A DNA stretch of 64,000 nucleotides from the NCBI RefSeq assembly GCF_030812215.1, contig NZ_JAUSSG010000002.1, positions 186,001 through 250,000 on the forward strand. The letters run 5' to 3'. The notes under the pieces were generated by a model, which was given only the letters and a program-made list of their open reading frames with translations, had not been told where the DNA came from and made no database searches. Origin of the DNA: Variovorax boronicumulans. Its GTDB lineage: Bacteria > Pseudomonadota > Gammaproteobacteria > Burkholderiales > Burkholderiaceae_C. This document shows, piece after piece, positions 1 to 9,741 of this stretch. The position numbers were made by a program, and so were the translations under genes. Numbering within the stretch: the stretch's first letter is position 1; each line of letters starts with the position of its first letter.

Positions 1-599
1 GCGAAGGCTTCATCGCGGCGCTGAACGACAACCGGCTCGCGGTGGACGTGATGCGGGTCGACGCCCACCTGGGCTACTACAACAACAAAACCATCCTCGA
101 CCGCCTGAGCCAGGACGTGATGGCACCGGCGCGCGGCCAGGGCTACAAGTCGATCTGGGTCGTCGGCATCTCGGTCGGTGGCTTCGGCGGATTGCTCTAT
201 GCGCAGACGCACCCCGGCGAACTCGCGGGCCTCATCACGCTTGCGCCCTACCTCGGTGAACGCGGCCTCAGCACCGACATCTCGAATGCCGGTGGCATCG
301 CCCGCTGGACCGGGCCGCTGGGCGCCCCGCCTGGCAGCGACCCGCGCACGCCGAACGAAACACAGCTCTGGCAATGGCTGCGAGGCTATGTCGGCACTAC
401 CGCCACCTTCGGCGCGCGGCCGCCGCTCTATCTCGGGTACGCGGTCGATGACCGCTTCGCCTTCAGCCATCGGCTGCTGGCGGCCGCACTGCCTGCGGAT
501 CGCGTCTTCACGACGGAAGGCGGCCACGACTGGCCCGAGTGGACGCGGCTCTGGCGCCGCATGCTGCCGACCCTGCCCTTGCCGGGCTGCCCCGGCTGA
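1..599 (+). CDS. Alpha/beta hydrolase, 5' end outside window
   Basis: The reading frame is open from base 3 with no start in the window that must be used (an in-frame GTG lies at 42), so this is the C-terminal part of a longer gene. It has the nucleophile elbow GISVGG, giving the catalytic Ser, a late Asp in YAVDDRF, and a C-terminal His in GGHDWPEW, which together form the Ser-Asp-His triad of the alpha/beta hydrolase fold. No substrate can be assigned. It converges on the sugar dehydrogenase gene that ends 10 bases downstream. Confidence 0.8.
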   Translation, partial: EGFIAALNDNRLAVDVMRVDAHLGYYNNKTILDRLSQDVMAPARGQGYKSIWVVGISVGGFGGLLYAQTHPGELAGLITLAPYLGERGLSTDISNAGGIARWTGPLGAPPGSDPRTPNETQLWQWLRGYVGTTATFGARPPLYLGYAVDDRFAFSHRLLAAALPADRVFTTEGGHDWPEWTRLWRRMLPTLPLPGCPG

Positions 600-608
600 A
601 GCGCAGCT

Positions 609-1739
609 TCAGTTCGGACGCAGGCGCAGCAACTTGCCGTCGGACTCATCCGTCAGCACGTAGAGCAGACCATCCGGCCCCTGCTTCACATCGCGGATGC
701 GTGCCCGGCCGTCGGCCAGCAGCTTGTGCTCGGCGACCACCTTGCCGTCCTTCAGCTCGATGCGGTCGAGGTAGCCGAACTTCAGCGAGCCCACGAAGAG
801 GTTGCCCTTCCAGCCGCCACCGTAGCGATCGCTCGTCAGAAATGCCATGCCCGATGCCGCGATCGACGGCACCCAGTAGTGCAGCGGCTGCTCCATGCCG
901 TCCCTGGCGGTGATGCCGTCGCCGATCTTCCCGCCGCCGTAGTTCTCGCCGTAGGTGATCACCGGCCAGCCGTAGTTGCGGCCGGCCTGCGGAATGTTGA
1001 TTTCGTCGCCGCCCTGCGGGCCGTGCTCGGTCATCCAGAAGCGGCCATCGGGCGCGAGCGCCGCGCCCTGCCCATTGCGGTGGCCGTAGCTCCAGATCTC
1101 GGGCAGCGCGCCCGCATTGCCGACGAAGGGGTTGTCCTTCGGCACCGAGCCATCCTTGTTGACGCGCACCACTTTGCCGAGGTGGTTGTCGAGCTTCTGC
1201 GCATCGTCCTTGCGGCTGAAGCGGTCGCCCAGCGTGAGAAACAGCGTGCCGTCGCGCGCCTCGACAATGCGGCAGCCGAAATGCGAGCGGCTCGCCACCT
1301 TGGGTTTCTGGCTGAAGATGATCTTCAGGTTCTCGAGCCGGGCGCCGTCGGCAGACAACTGCGTGCTCGCCAGCGCGGTGCCGTTGCCCGACCCGCTGGC
1401 CTCAGGCTCGGAAAAGCAGAAGTACAGCGTGCGGTTCTTCTCGAAGCCCGAGTCGGCCAGCACGTCGAGCAAACCGCCCTGGCCACCCGCCGCGATGGCG
1501 GGCAAGCCTGCGATGGGCGCGCCGATCTTGCCGTCCGCGCCGATCAACCTCAGTCGCCCGGGGCGCTCGGTCACGAGGTAGCGGCCGCCGGGCAGAAAGC
1601 TCACACCCCAAGGGTTCTCGAGGCCGGATGCCACCGTTTCAGGCCGCGCCTGCGCCAAGGCGAAGCCGCAAAAACCCAAGCCAGCGACCACGGCAGTGCG
1701 GTGCACGAGGCGAATAACGACCTTAGATCGAAAGTTCAT
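609..1739 (-). CDS. PQQ-dependent sugar dehydrogenase (YliI/Asd family)
   Basis: 376 residues. Family role: periplasmic oxidation of aldoses with the quinone cofactor PQQ, passing electrons to the respiratory chain. The N-terminus is a signal peptide ending near residue 30 (ALAQA before RPE). The body is the soluble glucose/sorbosone dehydrogenase beta-propeller: ENPWGVSFLPGG near residue 42, the active-site region HFGCRI, YGHRNGQG, WMTEHGPQGGDEIN and a C-terminal RIRDVKQGPDGLLYVLTDE. ATG at 1739 is preceded by GGAAAAG. Length and motif order match the YliI group. No PQQ synthesis genes are nearby, so cofactor supply is unknown. Confidence 0.88.
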   Translation of the reverse strand: MNFRSKVVIRLVHRTAVVAGLGFCGFALAQARPETVASGLENPWGVSFLPGGRYLVTERPGRLRLIGADGKIGAPIAGLPAIAAGGQGGLLDVLADSGFEKNRTLYFCFSEPEASGSGNGTALASTQLSADGARLENLKIIFSQKPKVASRSHFGCRIVEARDGTLFLTLGDRFSRKDDAQKLDNHLGKVVRVNKDGSVPKDNPFVGNAGALPEIWSYGHRNGQGAALAPDGRFWMTEHGPQGGDEINIPQAGRNYGWPVITYGENYGGGKIGDGITARDGMEQPLHYWVPSIAASGMAFLTSDRYGGGWKGNLFVGSLKFGYLDRIELKDGKVVAEHKLLADGRARIRDVKQGPDGLLYVLTDESDGKLLRLRPN

Positions 1740-1944
1740 GTCTTTTCCGGGTAGTTGAGACCATCTTGGCGGGAAATAGCGCCAACGCCCAGCCCTTCCG
1801 ACAGTTCACCCCGACGATGAAGGCCCATTCGAAGCGAATCACTTATGGACCATAAAGGTCGACCGTTACATTTTTTCTTCGGCCGGATCGAAAAACATCA
1901 AGCGAATCAACGATTTGCAGACATATTCGCTAATTCAGATTAAA

Positions 1945-1973
1945 TTGACATAACCGCGCGTCATCAATATCCT
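1945..1973 (+). promoter_or_regulatory. Sigma70-type promoter of the C40 peptidase gene
   Basis: TTGACA (1945-1950), a 17-base spacer and TATCCT (1968-1973). The expected transcription start falls at about 1980-1981, the A of the ATG, and no Shine-Dalgarno sequence lies upstream of that ATG. The transcript is therefore probably leaderless. The -35 is a perfect match and the -10 a 4/6 match. Confidence 0.6.
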
Positions 1974-1980
1974 ACGCGCC

Positions 1981-2562
1981 ATGCGTTTTTTCGTCCTACC
2001 CGCGTCCCTCCTGTTTGCCCTCGCTGCCCACGCAGCCCCCCAACAGGACCGTACCGATGACGAGATGGCCCGCTTGCTCGTAGACAAAGGTCTGATCGGG
2101 CAGTTGCAGCAGGTCCGTCAAACAGTCACAGAGCGAACGTCCGACCTGGTGGTGACCGCCATCGGTTTCCTGGGCGTTCCATACCGCCGCGGCGGCAACA
2201 CGGCGGAATCCGGTTTTGATTGCAGCGGATTCGTCCGCGCGATGTACAACCAGACCGTTGGCCACATGCTCCCCCGCCGCGCCGAAGAGCAAGCCGCCGC
2301 CACCGAAAAAATCGACCGCAGCCAGCTCAAGCCCGGCGACCTCGTGTTCTTCAACACCATGCGCCGCGCATTCAGCCATGTCGGCATCTACGTCGGCGAA
2401 GGCAAGTTCATCCACTCCCCCCGCTCGGGCGCCCAGGTTCGTGTCGAAGACATGAACGGCAGCTACTGGCAACGCCGTTTCGACGGCGCTCGCCGCGTGC
2501 TCGGCGGCGCACCGACCGAAGAGATCAAGGCCGCAGCAGCCAGCGCCCGCACCGGCGACTGA
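1981..2562 (+). CDS. C40 family (NlpC/P60) cell-wall hydrolase
   Basis: 193 residues. Family role: cleavage of peptidoglycan stem peptides in the periplasm by a Cys-His endopeptidase. A signal peptide covers about residues 1-19 (LFALAAHA before APQQ). The NlpC/P60 domain starts near residue 57: catalytic Cys in DCSGFVRAMY, catalytic His in FSHVGIYVGEG, and a third polar residue, His, in KFIHSPRSG. YRRGGN is the usual lead-in before the Cys. The start is fixed by the signal peptide and the promoter placed right against it. A bidirectional terminator follows. Confidence 0.9.
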   Translation: MRFFVLPASLLFALAAHAAPQQDRTDDEMARLLVDKGLIGQLQQVRQTVTERTSDLVVTAIGFLGVPYRRGGNTAESGFDCSGFVRAMYNQTVGHMLPRRAEEQAAATEKIDRSQLKPGDLVFFNTMRRAFSHVGIYVGEGKFIHSPRSGAQVRVEDMNGSYWQRRFDGARRVLGGAPTEEIKAAAASARTGD

Positions 2563-2598
2563 TCTCCCCCCCCTTCCGATTCCTTGAGGATCAGGACG

Positions 2599-2627
2599 AA
2601 AAAAATCCCGCCGCGGCGGGATTTTTT
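2599..2627. terminator. Bidirectional rho-independent terminator
   Basis: Perfect 6-bp stem (2607-2612 with 2615-2620) flanked by an A-run on one side and six T on the other, so it works on both strands. It lies between the convergent C40 peptidase gene and the end of the PDH operon (lpdA stop at 2655). Confidence 0.9.
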
Positions 2628-2654
2628 GTGGGCGCTCGGTGGCGCCTCTCTCCA

Positions 2655-4484
2655 TCAGGCCGCCTTCTTCGCCGGCGGCAGGTCGGTACACGTACCGTGC
2701 GCCACTTCCGCCGCCATGCCGATGCTTTCGCCCAGCGTCGGGTGCGGATGGATGGTCTTGCCGATGTCGATCTCGTCCGCGCCCATCTCGATGGCCAGCG
2801 CGATCTCGCCGATCATGTCGCCCGCATGCGTGCCGACGATGCCGCCGCCCAGGATGCGGTGCGTCTCGGCGTCGAACAGCAGCTTGGTGAAGCCTTCGTC
2901 CCGGCCATTGGCGATGGCGCGGCCCGAAGCGGTCCACGGGAAGTGGCCTTTCTTGACCTTGATGCCTTCGGCCTTGGCCTGGTCTTCGGTAAGGCCCACC
3001 CACGCCACTTCGGGGTCGGTGTAGGCCACGCTGGGGATCACGCGGGCGTTGAAAGCGGCGCTGGAGAGCTCCTTGTCGCCCTTCTGCTCGCCGGCAATGA
3101 CTTCAGCCGCCACGTGCGCCTCGTGCACCGCCTTGTGCGCCAGCATGGGCTGACCCACGATGTCGCCGATGGCGAAGATGTGGGGCACGTTGGTGCGCAT
3201 CTGGATGTCGACCGGAATGAAGCCGCGGTCGCTCACCGTGACGCCGGCCTTCTCGGCACCGATCTTCTTGCCGTTGGGGCTGCGGCCCACGGCCTGCAGC
3301 ACGAGGTCGTACACCTGCGGTTCCTTCGGCGCGTTCTCGCCCTCGAAGGTGACCTTGATGCCCTCCTTCGTGGCTTCGGCGCCGACCGTCTTGGTCTTCA
3401 ACATGATGTTGTCGAAGCGCGGCGCGTTCATCTTCTGCCAGACCTTCACCAGGTCGCGGTCCGCGCCCTGCATCAGGCCGTCGAGCATTTCGACCACATC
3501 CAGGCGCGCGCCGAGGGTGGAATACACCGTGCCCATCTCGAGGCCGATGATGCCGCCGCCCAGGATCAGCATGCGCTTGGGATCGGTGCCCATCTCGAGT
3601 GCACCGGTGGAATCCACGATGCGCGGGTCCTTCGGCATGAACGGCAGGCTGACCGACTGCGAACCGGCCGCGATGATCGCGTTGCGGAACTTGACGGTCT
3701 GCTTCTTGCCGGTCGTGTCCCAGCTGGTACCGGATGTCTCTTCGACCTCCAGGTGATACGGGTCGATGAAGTTGCCCACGCCGCGCAGCACCGTCACCTT
3801 GCGCATCTTGGCCATCGCCGTGAGGCCGCCGGTGAGCTTGCCCACCACCTTGTTCTTGTGGCCGAGCAGCTTGGCGCGATCGACCGTGGGCGCGGCGAAG
3901 CTCACGCCCAGGTCGGCGAAGTGCTTGACCTCGTCCATGACCGAAGCCACGTGCAGCAGCGCCTTCGAGGGGATGCAACCCACGTTCAGGCACACGCCGC
4001 CGAGCGTGGCGTAACGCTCGATCAGCACGACCTTCAGGCCCAGGTCGGCCGCGCGGAAGGCGGCGGAATAGCCGCCAGGGCCGGCGCCGAGCACGATCAC
4101 GTCGCACTCGACACCGACCTTGCCTCCGTAGCTGGAAGCGACGGGCGCGGCGGCAGGAGCCGGTGCCGGAGCGGCAGCCTTGGGCGCAGGAGCCGCTGCA
4201 GCGGCAGGCGCAGGCGCGGCGGCAGCCGGTGCGGGCGCCGCGGCACCGTCCACCTCGAGCGTCAGCACGACCGAGCCTTCCTTGACCTTGTCGCCCACCT
4301 TCACGGCAACGGCCTTCACCACGCCGGCCGCCGACGACGGGATCTCCATCGATGCCTTGTCCGATTCGACCGTGATCAGCGACTGCTCGGCCTTGACCGT
4401 GTCTCCGACATTGACCAGCACCTCGATCACCGCGACTTCGTCGAAGTCGCCGATATCGGGCACCTTGATTTGTTGTTCGCTCAT
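2655..4484 (-). CDS. lpdA: Dihydrolipoyl dehydrogenase (E3) with N-terminal lipoyl domain
   Basis: 609 residues, about 130 longer than a plain E3. It reoxidises dihydrolipoyl groups of the pyruvate dehydrogenase complex with NAD+. Residues 1-78 are a lipoyl domain with the modified Lys43 in [10 protein letters not shown], followed by an Ala/Pro linker (about 81-117). Then come the FAD motif GAGPGG (133-138), the redox disulfide Cys165/Cys170 in GGVCLNVGC, a second nucleotide motif [10 protein letters not shown], and the C-terminal HPHPTLGES with the catalytic His-Glu pair. Its ATG overlaps the TGA of the BPH gene by 4 bases (ATGA), which suggests translational coupling. An E3-borne lipoyl domain is typical of betaproteobacterial PDH. 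Confidence 0.96.
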   Translation of the reverse strand: MSEQQIKVPDIGDFDEVAVIEVLVNVGDTVKAEQSLITVESDKASMEIPSSAAGVVKAVAVKVGDKVKEGSVVLTLEVDGAAAPAPAAAAPAPAAAAAPAPKAAAPAPAPAAAPVASSYGGKVGVECDVIVLGAGPGGYSAAFRAADLGLKVVLIERYATLGGVCLNVGCIPSKALLHVASVMDEVKHFADLGVSFAAPTVDRAKLLGHKNKVVGKLTGGLTAMAKMRKVTVLRGVGNFIDPYHLEVEETSGTSWDTTGKKQTVKFRNAIIAAGSQSVSLPFMPKDPRIVDSTGALEMGTDPKRMLILGGGIIGLEMGTVYSTLGARLDVVEMLDGLMQGADRDLVKVWQKMNAPRFDNIMLKTKTVGAEATKEGIKVTFEGENAPKEPQVYDLVLQAVGRSPNGKKIGAEKAGVTVSDRGFIPVDIQMRTNVPHIFAIGDIVGQPMLAHKAVHEAHVAAEVIAGEQKGDKELSSAAFNARVIPSVAYTDPEVAWVGLTEDQAKAEGIKVKKGHFPWTASGRAIANGRDEGFTKLLFDAETHRILGGGIVGTHAGDMIGEIALAIEMGADEIDIGKTIHPHPTLGESIGMAAEVAHGTCTDLPPAKKAA

Positions 4485-5074
4485 TTGGACACTTTCAGTT
4501 TGAGTGTGAGAACGTCGACCGGTGGGGCCGAATTGCGATCGAATTCGCAGGCGGCGGCGATCCCCGCCTCCGCCACGTCGCGCGAGTTGCGCGCCTTGAT
4601 GTCATAGGCCGCATGCATGGCGCCGAGCGCAAAGCTGCGTCCCGAGCCGATGGCCCAGAACTGCTTGAACTCGAACACCTCGCGGTAGCTGTAGATGCCG
4701 TAGATGCCGCTCTGGTTGGCCATCAGCATCGTGAACTGGCTCGACTCGTAGGGCTCGTGGTCGTCTTCCTTGGTCTGCATGAAGAACGAGTCCTTGAGCA
4801 CCGGATGCAGCATCGTGAAGGTGCGGAAGATCTCGTGCTTGCTGCCGAACAGGAGCTTCTCGCGCTCCTGCGCGGCCAGCGCGTGCTGGAGCACCAGGAA
4901 GTGCGCCGCAGCACCGGCCATGGCGAACAGGCTGGTGCCCGCCGCGTCCTCGACGGTGAAGATCTTCTGGTTCGCTTCGGCCTTGTGCGACAGGCGCGTG
5001 TCGCCGAAAGTCACCAGAGAATCGGCTGCCATCGTGACCTGGCCGCCTTTGCGGACGGCCACTACGGTGGTCAT
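4481..5074 (-). CDS. Proteasome-like Ntn hydrolase, betaproteobacterial proteasome homologue (BPH)
   Basis: 197 residues. The N-terminus [11 protein letters not shown] would expose a catalytic Thr after Met removal, as in HslV and 20S beta subunits. AADS (Asp17 numbered from that Thr), a Lys in NQKIF that fits the proteasomal Lys33 position, and the GSG loop in [10 protein letters not shown] complete the active site. The family is known to form a self-compartmentalising double ring in betaproteobacteria. It is not HslV: there is no neighbouring hslU and it has extra loops. The start is the ATG overlapping the aceF stop (ATGA), and its own stop overlaps the lpdA start (ATGA). It thus sits coupled inside the PDH operon. 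Substrates and unfoldase partner are unknown. Confidence 0.82.
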   Translation of the reverse strand: MTTVVAVRKGGQVTMAADSLVTFGDTRLSHKAEANQKIFTVEDAAGTSLFAMAGAAAHFLVLQHALAAQEREKLLFGSKHEIFRTFTMLHPVLKDSFFMQTKEDDHEPYESSQFTMLMANQSGIYGIYSYREVFEFKQFWAIGSGRSFALGAMHAAYDIKARNSRDVAEAGIAAACEFDRNSAPPVDVLTLKLKVSK

Positions 5075-6750
5075 AGCAGAATTCGACGGTAGTCCGCGAG
5101 CACCTGGCCCAGGTAGGCGTTGAAGCGCGCAGCCAGGGCACCATCGATCACGCGGTGGTCGTACGACAGCGACAGCGGCAGCGTCAGGCGCGGCACGAAC
5201 TGCTTGCCGTCCCACACCGGCTTCATCTGGCCCTTGGAGAGGCCGAGGATGGCCACTTCGGGTGCGTTGATGATGGGCGTGAAGTGCGTGCCGCCGATGC
5301 CGCCGAGCGAGCTGATCGAGAAGCAGCCGCCCTGCATGTCGGCCGAGCCGAGCTTGCCGTCGCGCGCCTTCTTGGCGAGCTCGCCCATCTCGGCGCTGAT
5401 CTGCAGGATGCCCTTCTTGTCGGCATCCTTCAGCACCGGCACCACGAGCCCGTTGGGCGTGTCCGCCGCGAAGCCGATGTTGAAGTACTGCTTGTAGACG
5501 AGCTGGTCGCCGTCGAGGCTGGCGTTGAAGTCGGGGAATTTCTTCAGCGCAGCCACCACCGCCTTGATCACGAAGGCCAGCATCGTGACCTTGATGCCCG
5601 ACTTCTCGTTCTCCTTGTTGGTGGAGACGCGGAAGGCCTCGAGCTCGGTGATGTCGGCTTCGTCGTTGTTGGTGACGTGCGGAATCATCACCCAGTTGCG
5701 GTGCAGGTTCGCACCGCTGAGCTTCTTGATGCGCGAGAGGTCCTTGCGCTCGACCGCACCGAACTTGGTGAAGTCGACCTTCGGCCACGGAATGAGGCCG
5801 AGCGCCGCGCCGTCCGCGCTGCCGCCGCCGGCCGGTGCCTTGGCCGCCGAGGCCTTGGTGCTGGCCTGGCCGCTCATCACGGCCTTGGTGAAGCTCTGGA
5901 TGTCTTCCTGCGTGATGCGGCCCTTGGGACCGGAGCCCTTGACCTCTTCGAGCGGCACGCCGAGTTCTCGGGCAAACTTGCGCACCGACGGCGAGGCGTG
6001 CGGCAGGCTGGCGCTGGGCGCCGTGGTGGGGTTGTGCGGCGCGGCAGCGGCTGCAGGGCTTGCGGCCGGGGCCGGCGAAGCCGCAGCTGGCGCGGGGGCG
6101 CTGGCGGTTGCCGCGGCCGGGGCGGCTGCAGCAGCTTGTGCCGGCGCGGGCGCCGCGGCACCTGCCGAACCTTCCAGGATCGCGATCAGGTCACCAATGT
6201 TGACCGTGTCGCCGACCTTGACCTTGAGCTCCTTCAGCACGCCGGCAGCCGACGACGGGATCTCCATCGAGGCCTTGTCCGATTCGACCGTGATCAGCGA
6301 CTGGTCGGCCGCGATCGTGTCGCCGGGCTTCACCAGCAGCTCGATGACCGCGACGTCCTTGAAGTCGCCGATGTCCGGCACCTTGATCTCGACGGGACCC
6401 GATGCCGCGGGTGCGGCAGCAGGCGCAGGCGCCGCTGCGGCGGGTGCCGGCGCGGCGGTCGCAGGAGCCGGGGCCGCTGCTGGCGCAGGCGCAGGTGCTG
6501 CGGCAGCTGCACCTTCGGCCTCGAGCACGAGCACCACCGAGCCCTCCTTCACCTTGCCGCCGACCTCGACCTTGATTTCCTTGACGACACCGGCGGTCGA
6601 CGACGGAATCTCCATCGACGCCTTGTCCGATTCGACCGTGATGAGCGACTGCTCGGCCTTGACCGTGTCGCCCACTTTCACCAGCACCTCGATCACCGCG
6701 ACTTCATCGAAATCGCCGATGTCCGGCACCTTCACTTCCACTGCTGCCAT
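5071..6750 (-). CDS. aceF: Dihydrolipoamide acetyltransferase (PDH E2)
   Basis: 559 residues. It transfers acetyl groups from E1 to CoA and forms the core of the complex. Two lipoyl domains, with Lys43 and Lys159 in matching [12 protein letters not shown] motifs, are joined by Ala/Pro-rich linkers. A peripheral-subunit-binding domain covers about 251-288 ([16 protein letters not shown]), and a catalytic acetyltransferase domain ends with the active-site motif [11 protein letters not shown] at 6750 is chosen because it starts the lipoyl domain directly and has GGGAGA upstream; an in-frame extension to 6885 runs into aceE and is not protein-like. Gap to aceE is 49 bases; its stop overlaps the BPH start. 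Confidence 0.96.
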   Translation of the reverse strand: MAAVEVKVPDIGDFDEVAVIEVLVKVGDTVKAEQSLITVESDKASMEIPSSTAGVVKEIKVEVGGKVKEGSVVLVLEAEGAAAAAPAPAPAAAPAPATAAPAPAAAAPAPAAAPAASGPVEIKVPDIGDFKDVAVIELLVKPGDTIAADQSLITVESDKASMEIPSSAAGVLKELKVKVGDTVNIGDLIAILEGSAGAAAPAPAQAAAAAPAAATASAPAPAAASPAPAASPAAAAAPHNPTTAPSASLPHASPSVRKFARELGVPLEEVKGSGPKGRITQEDIQSFTKAVMSGQASTKASAAKAPAGGGSADGAALGLIPWPKVDFTKFGAVERKDLSRIKKLSGANLHRNWVMIPHVTNNDEADITELEAFRVSTNKENEKSGIKVTMLAFVIKAVVAALKKFPDFNASLDGDQLVYKQYFNIGFAADTPNGLVVPVLKDADKKGILQISAEMGELAKKARDGKLGSADMQGGCFSISSLGGIGGTHFTPIINAPEVAILGLSKGQMKPVWDGKQFVPRLTLPLSLSYDHRVIDGALAARFNAYLGQVLADYRRILL

Positions 6751-6799
6751 ATCGTTGTCTCCCGCCGCGAGGCGCCGTTCGTTCGTTGGTTGTTGATGT

Positions 6800-9526
6800 T
6801 CAAGCGTAGAGCGGGTTGACCTTGTCGACATTGATGCCGTACTTCTTGATCGCTTCCACCACCTTGGCCACTGGCACGGTGCCATCTTCGCTCAGCGCCT
6901 TGAGCGCGGCCACCACGATGTAGTGACGGTTGATTTCGAAATGCTCGCGCAGCTTGTTGCGGAAGTCGCTGCGGCCGAAGCCGTCGGTGCCCAGCACCTT
7001 GTAGGTGCGGCCCTTCGGGATGAAGGGGCGGATCTGCTCCGCATAGGCCTTCATGTAGTCGGTCGATGCCACCACCGGGCCGGTCGTGGGCGCCAGTTGC
7101 TCGGCCACGAAAGGCACGCGCGGGGTCTGGTCGGGGTGCAGCAGGTTCCAGCGGTCGGCGTCCTGGCCGTCGCGGGTGAGCTCGTTGAAGCTCGGGCAGC
7201 TCCACACGGAAGCCGACACGCCCCAGTCCTTCTCGAGCAGCTCTTGCGCCGCGAAGCTCTCGCGCAGGATGGTGCCGCTGCCCAGCAGTTGCACAGTCGG
7301 TGCTTCCTTGCCCTTGGCGGCCTTGACCACCGGGCCCTGCTTGGACAGGTACATGCCCTTGATGATCTGCTCTTCGGTGCCGGGCTGCAGGCCGGGCATC
7401 GCGTAGTTCTCGTTCAGCAGCGTCAGGTAGTAGTAGACGTTGTCCTGCTTCTCGACCATGCGCTTCAAGCCATGGTGCAGGATCACGCCCACTTCGTGCG
7501 CGAAGGTCGGGTCGTAGCTCACGCAGTTCGGGATGGTGTTGGCCAGGATGTGGCTGTGACCGTCTTCGTGCTGCAGGCCTTCGCCGTTCAGCGTGGTGCG
7601 TCCCGAGGTGCCGCCCAGCAGGAAGCCGCGGGCCTGCATGTCGCCGGCCGCCCAGGCCAGGTCGCCGATGCGCTGGAAGCCGAACATCGAGTAGTACACG
7701 TAGAACGGCACCATGATGCGGTTGTTCGTGCTGTACGAGGTGGCCGCAGCGATCCAGCTGGACATGCCACCGGCCTCGTTGATGCCTTCCTGCAGGATCT
7801 GGCCGGCCTTGTCTTCCTTGTAGTACATGACCTGATCTTTATCGACCGGGGTGTACTGCTGGCCTGCGGGGTTGTAGATGCCGATCTGGCGGAACAACCC
7901 TTCCATGCCAAAAGTGCGGGCCTCGTCCACCAGGATGGGCACCACGCGGGGGCCGAGCGCCTTGTCGCGCAGGAGCTGCGTGAGGAAACGCACGTAGGCC
8001 TGTGTCGTCGAGATTTCGCGGCCTTCGGCCGTGGGCTCCATCACCGACTTGAAGGTGTCCAGCGACGGCACCGTGAAGCTCTCGTCGGCCTTGGTGCGAC
8101 GGTGCGGCAGGTAGCCGCCCAGGGCCTTGCGGCGCTCGTGCAGGTACTTCATTTCCGGGGTGTCGTCGGCCGGCTTGTAGAACGGCAGGTCGGCGATCTG
8201 GCTGTCCGGGATCGGGATGTTGAAGCGGTCGCGGAAGGCCATGATGTCCTCGTCGCTGAGCTTCTTGGTCTGGTGGACGTTGTTCTTGCCCTCGCCGATC
8301 TTGCCCATGCCGAAGCCCTTGACCGTCTTGATCAGGAGCACCGTCGGCTGGCCCTTGTGCTTGACGGCCGCATCGAAGGCCGCATAGACCTTCTGCGAAT
8401 CGTGGCCGCCGCGGCGCAGTTGCCAGATGTCGTCGTCGCTCATCTTGGCGACCATCTCCAGCGTGCGCGGATCGCGGCCGAAGAAGTGCTTGCGGACGTA
8501 GGCGCCGTCGTTGGCCTTGAACGACTGGTAATCGCCGTCGTTCGTTTCCATCATGATCTTGCGCAGGGCCCCTTCCTTGTCGCGGGCGATCAGCTGGTCC
8601 CAGCCGCTGCCCCAGATCAGCTTGATGACATTCCAGCCCGAACCGCGGAATTCGCCTTCGAGCTCCTGGATGATCTTGCCGTTGCCGCGCACCGGGCCGT
8701 CCAGGCGCTGCAGGTTGCAGTTGATGACGAAGACGAGGTTGTCGAGGCCTTCACGCGCTGCGAGGCCGATGGCGCCCATCGATTCGACTTCGTCCATTTC
8801 ACCGTCGCCGCAGAACACCCAGACCTTGCGGTTCTCGGTGTTGGCAATGCCGCGGGCATGCAGGTATTTGAGAAAGCGGGCCTGGTAGATGGCCATCAGC
8901 GGGCCGAGGCCCATCGACACCGTGGGGAACTGCCAGAACTCGGGCATCAGCTTCGGATGCGGGTAGCTGGAGAGGCCCTTGCCATCGACTTCCTGGCGGA
9001 AGTTGAGCAATTGCTCTTCGGTCAGGCGGCCTTCGAGGTAGGCGCGGGCATAGATGCCGGGAGAGACGTGGCCCTGGATGTAGAGGCAGTCGCCGCCGTG
9101 GTTTTCGCTCTCCGCGTGCCAGAAGTGGTTGAAACCGGCGCCGAACATGTTCGCCAGCGAGGCGAAGGAGCCGATGTGGCCGCCGAGGTCGCCGCCTTCA
9201 GGGGGATGGTGGCGGTTGGCCTTGACCACCATCGCCATCGCGTTCCAGCGCATGTAGGCACGCAGGCGCTCTTCGATCTCGAGGTTGCCGGGGCAACGCT
9301 CTTCCTGATCGGGCTCGATGGTGTTGACGTAGGCGGTGTTGGCAGAGAACGGCTTGTCGATGCTGTGCTGCCGGGCATGTTCGAGCAACTGCTCGAGAAG
9401 GAAGTGGGCCCGCTCGGGACCCTCGCTCTGGATGACGGAAGACAGTGCATCCATCCATTCACGGGTCTCCTGGGCGTCCGCATCGTTTGCGGCCGAGCCG
9501 AACAGGTTCTCGGGATTTGCCGACAT
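6800..9526 (-). CDS. aceE: Pyruvate dehydrogenase E1, homodimeric type
   Basis: 908 residues. Thiamine-diphosphate-dependent decarboxylation of pyruvate and reductive acetylation of the E2 lipoyl groups. It has the size of the single-chain E1 of proteobacteria. The TPP-binding region is visible as [12 protein letters not shown] followed by [14 protein letters not shown]. Other family stretches are [28 protein letters not shown] and the C-terminal [16 protein letters not shown] at 9526 follows an excellent Shine-Dalgarno AAGGAGAG. It is first in the operon aceE-aceF-BPH-lpdA and diverges from the histidine kinase gene across 215 bases that must hold both promoters. Confidence 0.97.
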   Translation of the reverse strand: MSANPENLFGSAANDADAQETREWMDALSSVIQSEGPERAHFLLEQLLEHARQHSIDKPFSANTAYVNTIEPDQEERCPGNLEIEERLRAYMRWNAMAMVVKANRHHPPEGGDLGGHIGSFASLANMFGAGFNHFWHAESENHGGDCLYIQGHVSPGIYARAYLEGRLTEEQLLNFRQEVDGKGLSSYPHPKLMPEFWQFPTVSMGLGPLMAIYQARFLKYLHARGIANTENRKVWVFCGDGEMDEVESMGAIGLAAREGLDNLVFVINCNLQRLDGPVRGNGKIIQELEGEFRGSGWNVIKLIWGSGWDQLIARDKEGALRKIMMETNDGDYQSFKANDGAYVRKHFFGRDPRTLEMVAKMSDDDIWQLRRGGHDSQKVYAAFDAAVKHKGQPTVLLIKTVKGFGMGKIGEGKNNVHQTKKLSDEDIMAFRDRFNIPIPDSQIADLPFYKPADDTPEMKYLHERRKALGGYLPHRRTKADESFTVPSLDTFKSVMEPTAEGREISTTQAYVRFLTQLLRDKALGPRVVPILVDEARTFGMEGLFRQIGIYNPAGQQYTPVDKDQVMYYKEDKAGQILQEGINEAGGMSSWIAAATSYSTNNRIMVPFYVYYSMFGFQRIGDLAWAAGDMQARGFLLGGTSGRTTLNGEGLQHEDGHSHILANTIPNCVSYDPTFAHEVGVILHHGLKRMVEKQDNVYYYLTLLNENYAMPGLQPGTEEQIIKGMYLSKQGPVVKAAKGKEAPTVQLLGSGTILRESFAAQELLEKDWGVSASVWSCPSFNELTRDGQDADRWNLLHPDQTPRVPFVAEQLAPTTGPVVASTDYMKAYAEQIRPFIPKGRTYKVLGTDGFGRSDFRNKLREHFEINRHYIVVAALKALSEDGTVPVAKVVEAIKKYGINVDKVNPLYA

Positions 9527-9741
9527 GCTTGTCTCTCCTTTTAGGGCTGTGGCTGTAATTTAGTGCGCTCTGCAATAAACGCGGCGAGTTTCGCATAGAA
9601 ACTTGGCAATTTCAAATGGCGCGTGATGATTTCTTAATGTGATATTTTTGTGACTTTCACCGACAGAGCCCGACCGCGACGGGATCAATGCCACTGGCGC
9701 TTTTCCGTCGTTTCTCAAGGGGCATCCCCTAAACTCGCCGG

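Noticed and set aside
726..1754. Long plus-strand frame opposite the sugar dehydrogenase gene
   Set aside because: Shadow of a GC-rich gene on the other strand; composition is Arg/Ala/Val/His rich with no domain. Similar long antisense frames occur opposite aceE, accC, iscS and others.
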